DNA of 64,000 nt. Source: an uncultured Bacteroidales bacterium. Lineage in GTDB: Bacteria > Bacteroidota > Bacteroidia > Bacteroidales > Paludibacteraceae. Position 1 is the first letter of the stretch. Each line of letters begins with the position of its first letter. The DNA lies in NCBI GenBank assembly GCA_902799705.1, contig CADCBP010000020.1, forward strand, positions 27,447 through 91,446, in the 5' to 3' direction. Made by a program: the position numbers and the translations under genes. Positions 50,936 through 61,700 of this stretch are shown piece by piece. The notes below the pieces were generated by a model. That model was not told the origin of the DNA. It made no database searches and worked only from the letters and a program-made list of their open reading frames with translations.

Positions 50936-50990
50936 TAATTTGTGAACTATTTTTTTGGGGGGCTTTTTGGGATCATTTTGGGGCATTTTG
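50936..50990. repeat. 55-nt direct repeat, right copy
   Basis: Second copy of the repeat at 50347-50401. It is followed by CATTTTGG/CCCAAAATG arms that can form a hairpin. Confidence 0.8.
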
Positions 50991-51169
50991 GACGAACCCC
51001 CAAAATGGGAACAGCATAAAATAAGCATTTAATAAGCATACAATATTGCTTTGTTTCCTTTTATTGCTTTTAAATGCTTTTACTCGTTTGAGTGCGGAGT
51101 TTGGGGATAAAAACTATTTGAGTGCTTGTGCACAAGGAGTTTTTAGCAAACTCTGTTTGCTTAACCTCT

Positions 51170-51291
51170 AATTTTTAATTTTTAATTTCTCTTCCCCCCT
51201 AAATTTGAAATCCTAAATCCTAAATCCTAAATTTGAAACCCTAAATCCTAAATCCTAAATCCTAAATTTGAAATCCTAAATCCTAAATTTG
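51170..51291. repeat. TTAATTT and AATCCTA heptamer arrays
   Basis: A short TTAATTT array (51170-51190) is followed by a longer mix of AATCCTA and AATTTGA units (51199-51291). The second family matches 45203-45341. Confidence 0.9.
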
Positions 51292-51385
51292 CCCCCCCGC
51301 ACCCTCCTCGCCAGCGCGTGCACGCGTTTTTATTATAGGAATTATAGGTTATAAGTCTTTTTTTCTTGATTTTTTTCTTTTTTTA

Positions 51386-51417
51386 TTTGCACATGTCAAA
51401 AAAAAGCAGTACTTTTG
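51386..51417 (+). promoter_or_regulatory. Promoter for the membrane AraC gene
   Basis: TTTG at 51386-51389 and TACTTTTG at 51410-51417, with the ATGTC, A8, GCAG spacer. The ATG is about 25 nt from the predicted start site. Confidence 0.82.
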
Positions 51418-51445
51418 TGCTCATTTTTTGAAAAGGGTATTCAAA

Positions 51446-52651
51446 ATGACTGAAAAAAGTTATAAAAATTTACGGCATTTCTATTATGAATACCGTTCGG
51501 AAATAGTGTTCGGACTGCTGCTGTTAGCGGCGGTGTCGTTGAGTTATCTTCTCTCGCCTCTTATTCCTGTTGATCTTTTCCGTTCGATCATTGCGCCGGT
51601 TCAGAACACTGCAGTGATCACCGTGACGTTCGTCAATACATGGGCGATGTTCCGGCACAGTGAGGGGCTCCGTATCCGTCGTATGTATGCGTGGATCATG
51701 GCGGCGCTGACGGTGTTATTTGTTGTGGGAGTATGTTATCGTTTCAAGGTCAATGCCGAGCTTCGTCCCGCCGATGGATTCTTCAGTTTCGAGGGATGGG
51801 AGATGCTTGCCGGAGATATCATTGCGTGGCTGATGTTAGCCTATCCCTCCGAACTTCTGCGTCCGGGATGGTTGACGTGGAAGAACGCATTGACGCGTCT
51901 CTTGCCGGTCTTAGTGATCGGGGTTATCGACTGGTTTGTACCTTGGGATTTGAGGTGGTTGCTCTCCGTCGTGCCGCTGGTATGGATTGCGCTGATGTTC
52001 CACCATGTGCGTGTCTATCGCAAGTATAGCGAGGACAACTTCAGCTCGGTGGAACAAACGGATGAACATTGGGTGATACGCTATCTGGTAATGATTTTCG
52101 TGCTGGGCTGCTCGTACGCATATCTCTGTTTTACTGAGGAGCCCAACCGTCTTTTCACCCAGCAGTGGTTGATCTTCTTCATACTCGTTTATACCACTGA
52201 CCAGGCTATCTTCCGCTCCAAACCCTGGATGGAAGAGATGGTACAGGAGACCGGCGATGCCGGAATGGACGATCTGTCGTCTGACGAAATATCAGATGCA
52301 AACGTAGCGTTGAATGATGAGTACCGGCGTACACTGGAGCAGTGGATGGAGACGGACAAACCCTTCCTCAACCAGAACTTCCGACTTACGGACCTAAGAC
52401 AAGTACTGCCGCTGAACCGCACCTATCTATCCCGGTTCATCCATGCGGAATACGACTGTACGTTCTATCAGTTCGTGACAAATTATCGCATCGAAGAGGC
52501 GAAACGGTTGATGCGCGAAAAGCCGGACTTGCGTATCCGGGAGATTGCCGAGCAATGCGGCTTCTCTTCACCAACTGTCTTCGGTCGCGTCTTCGCACGA
52601 GAAACAGGCCAAACACCTACAGAATGGCTCGCACAATTAGATAATAAATAA
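51446..52651 (+). CDS. Membrane-integrated AraC-family regulator
   Basis: The 401-aa protein has six or so membrane helices in its first 250 residues (IVFGLLLLAAVSLSYLL; AWIMAALTVLFVVGVCY; LLPVLVIGVIDWFVPW; LVMIFVLGCSYAYLCF; WLIFFILVYTTDQAIF). A cytoplasmic linker follows, then an AraC/XylS double helix-turn-helix (RLTDLRQVLPLNRTYLSRFI; IREIAEQCGFSSPTVFGRVF). I start at ATG 51446 rather than the in-frame TTG at 51428. It probably senses an envelope signal and controls nearby genes, the obvious candidate being the 3354-aa gene 110 bp downstream. Confidence 0.88.
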   Translation: MTEKSYKNLRHFYYEYRSEIVFGLLLLAAVSLSYLLSPLIPVDLFRSIIAPVQNTAVITVTFVNTWAMFRHSEGLRIRRMYAWIMAALTVLFVVGVCYRFKVNAELRPADGFFSFEGWEMLAGDIIAWLMLAYPSELLRPGWLTWKNALTRLLPVLVIGVIDWFVPWDLRWLLSVVPLVWIALMFHHVRVYRKYSEDNFSSVEQTDEHWVIRYLVMIFVLGCSYAYLCFTEEPNRLFTQQWLIFFILVYTTDQAIFRSKPWMEEMVQETGDAGMDDLSSDEISDANVALNDEYRRTLEQWMETDKPFLNQNFRLTDLRQVLPLNRTYLSRFIHAEYDCTFYQFVTNYRIEEAKRLMREKPDLRIREIAEQCGFSSPTVFGRVFARETGQTPTEWLAQLDNK

Positions 52652-52678
52652 AAAATCGAGCGTTTTTCTCGACTTTTA
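52652..52678 (+). terminator. Weak terminator after the AraC gene
   Basis: AAAATCGAG, a seven-base loop, CTCGACTTTT. The GC content is low, so read-through into the giant gene is possible. Confidence 0.6.
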
Positions 52679-52698
52679 TACAATACTTTATTCAGGTG

Positions 52699-52730
52699 CT
52701 TGCATAAGTGCCCGTTTTTTTATAATTTTG
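52699..52730 (+). promoter_or_regulatory. Promoter for the 3354-aa gene
   Basis: CTTG at 52699-52702 and TAATTTTG at 52723-52730. The ATG lies 32 nt after the -7 box. Confidence 0.72.
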
Positions 52731-52762
52731 CACACTTTTAACGCATAAAAAATCAAAATGAT

Positions 52763-55700
52763 ATGAATATTGTCTGTTTAAAAAATCTATGTAAGGTACG
52801 AATCCTGTTGTTGATTTCTGTTGTAATGTACTCTGTGGGAATGTGGGGAGTCGGCTTCACGCCGACGGATGGTGGTCTGGTAGTCAACCTGAAGCAGAGC
52901 GACCGGATATTGCTGTCTGTCATGATTGACGATGATAACAATCCTTCCACGCCCGACGTGGAGTATTTTGTGTGCCATTATCCGGGTTATACGGGTGGGC
53001 ATTTTAATTACTACAACTGGGATGATAAAGAAAGCGGAAACATCCTCAAGTTGATTCCGCAAGATGCAGGTGCAACGGAACCCGCTTCTCCTTCTATCTG
53101 GAGTATTGACGATCCTGTGCCTTTCAAAAGTGGCGGGAAAACCTATCCAATAGATGGTATAGCCTATACTATGTGGAGTACCAACCCGGGAGGCGATTCC
53201 TATACCTTAGTGTGTTCTCCTAGTAGTACGTTTATGTACCAAGGCTACTTGACCAGAGAGGCAGACCATGCCAACATCTGTAACGCCATCTTTGTTGTGC
53301 CGACCGACCGCGGCGATAAGGTGACCTCCTTTGACCCGAATAACACGATGGGCAGAGGTACTAAGTTCAACGGCGAGAAAGGATATGGTTTCTTGGACAT
53401 GCCTTACCGCGAAGTGTATTGGCTCGATATACCCCGAGGCAACGCTCCTTTATCTTACACCAATGCTTCGGTGGTTAGTTTCAACACCACCTTGTCGGAT
53501 TATAAATACCCTACGGATAAAAAACAGACCGCCAAGCCCGGCCAGGCTATGTATGCGTTTGCGGATGACAAACACAAACCTACCAAACGTACCATCTTCC
53601 GTCTCTATGTCTTGGACGAACCGGTTACTTCTACTTGCGCGGATTCGTATTTCTTTGCTTACGACGAGCAGGATTTTGTAAAGTACAATAAAAACTTTAA
53701 CGACAATAAAGCTGGCTATACCACTGAGAAGAAGATCTATACCATCGACCGTCTGGTTTGCATGGAGCGTCTTGGAGAGACCAAGTACTATGTAAGCGAT
53801 TATATGTTTGTTCCGATACCCGATAGTACGTATTACTACGTGGGATATAAGAACAAGTATTGCCATACGGACCGAGGTGACGCGTTTAACTCGCAGTTCA
53901 AGAAGATAGAGACTTTGCCGATTCACTATTTGGGTCTTCCGGCTCCACGAGGTGCGTACGGTCAGATGATGGTGGATACGACGCAAACGGGCGAACTGAA
54001 CCTCGGTGTGGAGTTCCAACCGGGCGGTTATTTTTTGCGGACCAATACCGGCCGTAACATCCAGTTGCGTCCGAGTGATGATTACAAGACCTGGACCTGC
54101 GAGGAGATGTGGCATATCACGGCAGAATACGCCGCTTTGACCATCAAAGCTACGATGTTCACCGGCTCCGAATATGACGAACACGACGAGGGCGCGGATA
54201 TCCCCGGCTGGAGTGTGATGGTACGTGGTACGGATGTGCCCGTTGTAGGCGGACGTAGTATCATCGACTGCGATGGTTGGGCACGTATTCACATTGACAG
54301 TACAGACCCGAACGGCGCTATCGAGTTCGTGCCTGCAAACCCCGATCGGCATATTCATTATAACAACAACGGTTGCACAGGTGATACTATCGCAGATCAA
54401 TATCCGATGTACGGCAAGACTAAAGTCGCCGCTCGGGATGCGCGTCTTGTGAAAGGATTTACGTTCCATGGCTGGGCAACAAGTCCCGATGGGGATGTCT
54501 TGTATCATCCGGGCGACTCAATCGACTTGGTACCAGGCACGACGACACTCTACGCGAAAGCTACTTATACCGGTACCATCCACGTGGCGCTCTCGTTCAA
54601 GAAAGCGGACGGCAAGCGTTACTTCCTCACCCATCCGGGCTCAGATGCTCCGCGTTTCTCCCGTGCACGGCACATCGACGAATGGACCGATGCCTACCAA
54701 GGTATGGCGAACGCGTACAATGTGGATAACCGCTATATCAATACCTTCAAGGTGCTTACCCATCCTGATCCCTGTGCGGAGTGTGCAGCCGACGAAGTGG
54801 TCCTCGATCCGCGTCGCGAGATGCGTTATGGCGCCGTGGACTCATTGCTCTTCTACGAGAACTTCGCTCCGGCAGAGGAAGAGTACCTCGGTCTCTATTA
54901 TACTGACCCGAATACGGTCATCGCAAACCATACGTGGGCGGGTCTGTTCAAATCGACGGGTGCCGGCGGCCGAAACGGATGGCCGGACTACACCGTGGCG
55001 GATGTTCAGAACGTCAAGCTATCTTCCACCCACTATCTCGGAAGAAACGGCGAAGGGAATATTACGCGTTATGAGCGCTCCAACCACGATGCGCCGTGGA
55101 TTAAATATAATGCTGCCGATAACCAATTTGACGGCGACGCTTCGGAAGCAAACGCAACCGTCTTCCAGATCTCCCGTGTTCGCGTGGCGGATGAGCATTA
55201 TGTCGTCATACCCGACACAACGGAAGAGTGGAGAGACGAAATAGTCTTCGGTATTCACCAGGGCGAGCAGACGGAAGAAAGAGTATGGTCCAAACTCATC
55301 GGCAAACAACTCATGGCAATGATGAAGTTGGATGACGACACCGTCTATTTCCACCCGAACCCGAATAAGATCATTACCGACTACATGACGATGCGTCTCA
55401 ACGCCAACTACCGCTTGGAGGAGACCTTTGAATTTATCCGCGATGCACGCGTGGAGAGCTTGGGAACCGTCGCCGATGAAGACAAACCCCACATGATCGG
55501 CGACCGGTTGGACAAGAACTACTTCGGACGCCTCATCCAAAGCGGTTTGAATACCCCGGTTGATGTCATTTATGAGGGTGAGTACATCGACATCGTCGAT
55601 ACCCTGCGTATCCGCCTCAGGACACTTGGACCGGTAAAGATCAAAGAGTACTACGGCCGTTGGAAAGAGGGCGCGCCCGGACTGCATGTCCTTCCCGATG

Positions 55701-58700
55701 GCTCACGCTACAGGGACATCATCATCCGTACAAAAACGGCTCACCACGGAGCTGTGGAGACCAAACTGGTTTTGACGCCTGAGTATCCGGTTTATAACTT
55801 CAACCCGCTGGCGGGTGACTCTAAACGACTGACCTTCACGCTCGCGAAAGTTCTTTCACGCCAGTTGCTTGATACAGACGGCAATGTGCTCGGCGAGGAG
55901 ATATTGAACACCGTTGATGTTACTCCGTCGCTCAAACTCGCTCAGGGACACTGTACGTTCACAAGCGGATCTCCTTCCGCCTATTTCAGCGTCAATGCCG
56001 CGCAAACCATCAACGACCATGTGACGCTCGTGACGAAATCCGGTAACAGCGAAGGAATAAACTACGACACGCTCCGTATCAACTCTACCGCAATAGTAGA
56101 AGGAGTGACTTATCCGGTGACCGGACGTGTGCCTTTGATGCAATCCACGATGAGTGATGCGGAGCTGGTTTGGTCCGCGTACGCGAACGGAAACCGTTAT
56201 TATATCATGGCGGGATCAGGGGGCCTCATCTTCCGTCAGTACGAACTCAAAGGATCAACGCTCTATAAGAAAGAAGACGGAAAGACACAACTGGTAAAAG
56301 GATCTGCAAATGCGGAGAACAGTGATACCAAGTATATCACGCCGTGGAAATATGACTACGTCGATCAGGCTGCTCAACAACTCACACTCGAGACAGAGTA
56401 TGGAGTGGATCGCTATTTCGTCATTAACGGTTCTTCCGAACCGGACGTAGCGACCACCGGTCCCGCTACCTTGACCTATGTGTATGTCAACGAGTTAGTC
56501 AACGAGAATGCCAACTTTGAGGAGCAAGTGAAACTCAAGTATGGAGAAACCAATTGGCTGAAATTTACAGCACCGGGTGGTGTACCAACGCTCTCCTTGA
56601 CCACGAATGAAGAGGAAGCTACCACCTTCTCGTGGAGCTATCTGCAACAGGAGTACAACCTCCTCAACAACCGTGATTATCCGAACTATGACGAGTTGGT
56701 GTTCGGTTACAATACTACGAGCGGTGCCTCAGTCCAAACGCGATACAAAGCATACCGCATCTATTCGATGCTGGTCAACAACACGCTGACATACTGCGGT
56801 CGGGAAGACGAGAATGATATCGCCGACCTTATCTCTGCCGGCAATGACTGGAAAACGAATTATACCATCGACCTTATCTCCGACAGCCGCTTTAGTCCAG
56901 GAGCCAGCGGCCTGAGCAAATCGACGAATACCGGTAACCTTACTACCACCGTTACCCCTGCCGGAGACAGTCCGACGGATATTCAGTACGGCGGCAAGTA
57001 TGTCAATATAGTCGATACGCTGGATGTGCAGATTTCGCTGCAACCCGGAGCACCGACATATCGCTTCAAAGATAAATGGAGCAGCTTCACTTCCGTCAAC
57101 GACGCGCACCTCAAGATTCCGCTCATCCGTAAGACGTATCACGAGGCACCATTCGACTCGTTGATTTGTTATGTTGATCGCGATGAATATAACTATGTCT
57201 TCCCTCCGGAAGTCACGGGAGCGAATGATACACATACCTTTACGTTGGGTACCGAACATAAGATAGGTACGAATATACTGGATGTGGATGGCAATGTGGT
57301 ATCTTCCTCTGCTACTTCGGACGAGCATACCGATGACATGCATTTGGACGATCCGGCTTATGCGGATATTCGTCTGGCCGATGAGTATGGTAATGCGCCG
57401 GATTGGTGTGAAATCAGCGACCTGGGCACTAATACAATCACCGTGCATTGTAAGGGCAATGGTATCCGTGCACCGCGTTCGGCAAATATCAACATAGCCT
57501 ATGTGATAAACGTAAAGGGAACATCTCGTTATATCAATTTCCGCCTCCAGGTGGCGCAATCCAGCCGCTTCCAATACGCAGGTAACCAGAACCTCGTGCA
57601 CTCCAAAGGTGCTTCGGGTGCCGATCTGAAGGACGGCGTACAACAGGTACATGAGAACAAGACGATTCTCTATTATTACAACCCGTCCAACGCCGCCCAA
57701 TCGACCGACCAGCGTGTCGAGTTGCCCATCCGTGAGCGTAACTTCTACGGCTGGTGGCGTTGGTATTCGCTCCAGCCGGGCGAAGAGGATACGGATATAC
57801 CTGCGGAGAGATGGCAGACAGAGCCGTCCAATACAGGTAGATGGAACTTCCCGTTCCGTATCATCGGAGACTCGGTGCCTGTAGATCCGGAGGATCCTTC
57901 CAAAGGAAAGAAACTCGTGACTCAGGGACGCTATACCGTTTTCCATTATCCATCGGCGGATTATAACGCCCGTAAGGATCCTCCGTCCAAAGCCCCGATG
58001 CTCTATCCGCCGCAGAACAAAGATACTGAGACCTACGCGGTGGACCTCAGTGTCTATTACGACAACCTGCCGTTGTCCATGAAGGATGTGAACCAGGTGG
58101 ATATAGCGAAATTGGATACCATGCAGAATATCCCGGAGCCGACCCTCTCACTCCGTGAGATATACGAACTCCACCCGTGGACAGAAATGGCGGAACGTAT
58201 GGAAGGTTATAAATATGCGTTAGATGCGGCGTATGAAGGTCAGAGATATCTGGAGGACCATGTGATGATGGCTCCGTTAGGTAATCGTCTGCTTCTGAAG
58301 ACCGATCATCGTTATAGCTATGATAATATCAAAAAGGGAGGACACTCAGAGTCCCTCTTGGGATACTACATGAGGGACGATAATTGGGCTACAGCCGGTT
58401 GGTCAGACGCCCGTAAGGACTCCATGATCTGGTGCGGAGGATGGGATGCCCCATGCCAATGGTACACCTATAACCCTAAGACGCAAACCTATACTTCGTG
58501 TTCATACTCCGTTACAGAGGCAAATGACTTCCTGTCCGTGCCTGAAAAGACGAGTATTCCTGCCGGAAAGGATGCTGATACAATTATATATTGTTTGCGC
58601 GCACGCAGCGTGAAAACGGCCACTGCCGGTACTCCGGGTGATCCCGATCCGAAGGATCCGGTAGCAGGAGATTATTGGTTCAATATATGCCGCTATAAAA

Positions 58701-61700
58701 TCATCTATCACCGTGTGAATAAATACGGTCCGAAGCTGGAGGCGAGAGTAGGCGGTGTGGACAAAGCCATCATTACCAATGATGAAATTGAGCAACACTA
58801 CGAGGTGTTGGAGCGTCTGAACTTCGACTACAACCAACCCGGACGTCACTATACCGTCTATCCGAAACCGTTGCCTTGGGCGGATGCTTCATACGGATTT
58901 GCGTATCCGCGAACGGCAGCCCTGCCGGATAACCGTCCGCACAACAAGAATGGTTTGGAAAACCTGGCGAATATGGGTGAGTATAACCTCATCAACCGTA
59001 TTCCGGAATTTGGTCAGTATTGGCATAAGATGGAGCAGCATGGCAGTGCCGAAAATGGATATATGATCTTCTGCGACGGTATGTCATCTGCCGGACAAGT
59101 GGCGGCACTTGAGCTCGACACTACGCTCTGCGAAGGACAGAAGATGTACTTCTCCGGTTTCGTCGGAAACCCATATAACCAAAATGGCAAGACCTGCCCG
59201 AACTTCACCTTTGCCGTGCAAGGTTCGCTGGATGGCTCTGTTTGGGAGGACATCACTTCGTATATGACCGGTGACCTCCCGGCTGCTAACAAGTGGTATC
59301 AGATCTATTTCCCGATAGAGCAGAACAAAGAATATACGAAGTTCCGCGTACGCGTATATAATATGGCGGCGAACGATGATGGTAATGACTTTATCATCGA
59401 TGACATGTGCATCTTCGCTACCAAACCGCCGTTGATGGTTTATCAGGCAAACACGACCTGTAAGAACGAGAACGAAAATGACTCGCTCACACACGTCGTG
59501 TTACGCGTGGACTATCAGGGATTTACAGAGGATATATATAACTTGGGATCGGAATATTATACCGTTCAGGATATCTCAAAATCCAATGACACTACCTTCT
59601 TGAGACTCGAGGACGGCTATGACAATGAGGTTACCCGGCCGGCTATAGCTCCTTCCACAAAGGATACCGTCTATGGCAAGATTAACTTGCCGAACCGCCA
59701 CTACACACCGGCAGAGGGTAATGATTCCATATTCCCGAACCTTCAGGAGCTGGTGGATAGGTTTGAGCGAACATTCGAAGCACATAAGGATGATTCTTCC
59801 AAACCTGTCTTCCGTAAGGGATACGTCTTTGAGCACCTCGATGACTCCATCCGTCCGGTATTCTATGTCATACATACGGCGAAGATGTCGTCGCATGACA
59901 CCTACATCGTGCACATGGCGGGGGCTTCTAGTCAGTTGCTATCCAGCCAGTGTGCCCTGACGCGTAAGGTGAAAGTACGAAACCGTATGATCCTCACTCT
60001 CAATGGCGATGAGATGCCGGAGAAGGAAGTGCAGAATATGTGCGCCAATACCCTCTATGATGTCTCGTTGCACGTCAAAGGTACACTGCTCATGGATAAT
60101 ACCGCCCCGGTTGAGGTTACAGGTACCTGCTCGAACGACTGGCTCCTTTACGGCGATACCACGAAGGCTACCAGCGCAACTACATACGGCTATGACTACG
60201 AAGATATCGTGAAGGTGATACAAATCCTACGAGCCGATGGCTTGTATGGCGGGGATCCGAATGCCAACCAGTTCGCACGCTCGCTCGCGGACGTAAATAA
60301 AGTGGAAATGGAGAAAATACAGACAGCTTTGGGAATAGTACTGTCCGTTTCCGAAGAACCATACCGCATCCTTACTCACCTGGTGAACAACGGATACCTG
60401 ACTCTCTATCAGTCGAACATGACAATCGTCACACCCGTGAACGACTCGGTGAAATATACCATCTTCCCGATTTCGGGTTCGGGATCCGAAGTAATGCAGG
60501 ATTTGAATATCGATGTGTGCCCGACACCGGTACATATCGCCCTCAAATCCAGTCTTGGACAGGGCGTGCCGATGATCATCGGTGGACTCAACCGGTCCGA
60601 AGAAGAGTCCCAATACCCGATCGTCGTTCTCGCTGATGTGGAACATGCGAACTCCGAGTTGGCGATTCCAATCGACTCGCTGATGATGTTCCCGGGAACG
60701 GATGGTCCGAAAGTGGCGATAAAACAGATTGATTTCATATCCACCAATGACCCGGAATTCCATGACGGAGTGGACCGTATCGTGCTACAACCGGATAGAA
60801 ACTGGAACCTGGAGGGCGGCGAGAATACAGGCTATTACCGAAACGGTAACGATACACTGCTCATTGAGCACACTTCAGAGACGACCTATCGTATGCGTGA
60901 AGGATACAGCTATACCTTCGGTATCGAGATGATGTCCAACCTCGGTGAATCCGGATGGGGAGGATTAGGCGACGACTGTCCGATAGGTACGATCCCGTTC
61001 ACCATCAGCGTCGTACCAAAACACCTACGATGGGCCCCGGAGACCGAAGATAACAGATGGAACAACCCCGATAACTGGATCGGTATTAACTCATCAAATA
61101 CCGCCCTGATACACGAGAATGCACGGTTCGCCCCGTTATCAACCTGTTATGTGGTCATACCGCCGATGACGGACGGAAAACCGTACCCGGTGATGCCGGC
61201 TTCCATACTATCCGCTGACTCCATCCAGAAGGTAGGATTCCAATACAACACCTGCCATTCCATCCGATTCCTGCCGGGTGGCGCACTCAGCCAGCAACAA
61301 CGACTCGAATACGACAGCGTGATTGCCGACCTCAGCGCACCCCATGACAAGTGGGCACTACGCTCTGCCCCGATAGAAGGACTCCTATCCGGAGATATCT
61401 TCATGGCCAACGCCGACATCACAGGGGAGATATCCCCGTGGGCAATAGGACCGTTCGACGCGGATGGACGTAACTATAATACCGGTAACGCCTCCTTCTG
61501 GCTCTCTCTCTACAGCCGCGATGCTATTCATCAGAATCATACCGCTACTGTGGATACAATTGAGACGGAAGCCGCTACCTGGTCCAAAGTAACCAACGCA
61601 CTCTCGCTCGAACTGCAACCGGCTCAGGGATGGGCGGTTTATACACGCACCCGTTCCAATGGTGACGCTGCGGTGCGCCTGCCCAAGAACGACGATACCT

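Larger units (their letters stand above)
50215..51385. other. Non-coding repeat-rich stretch
   Basis: About 1.2 kb between the paralog cluster and the AraC gene contains no convincing gene. It holds leader element copy B, a 55-nt direct repeat at both ends of a 590-bp segment, an octamer array, a REP-like palindrome, several small hairpins (for example GCTGCT-ATTA-AGCAGC near 50613) and heptamer arrays. A 132-codon frame (50547-50945) has unusual Arg/Cys composition and no recognisable motif, so I do not call it. It may be an eroded mobile unit. Confidence 0.6.

Noticed and set aside
50547-50945. 132-codon plus-strand frame in the repeat-rich stretch
   Set aside because: Arg/Cys/Tyr-rich composition, no motif, hairpin-rich DNA, ends inside a direct repeat. 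Not typical of coding sequence.
50215-51385. Insertion sequence or integrase remnant
   Set aside because: Direct repeats and hairpins are present, but I could not find any transposase or recombinase residue pattern in six frames.
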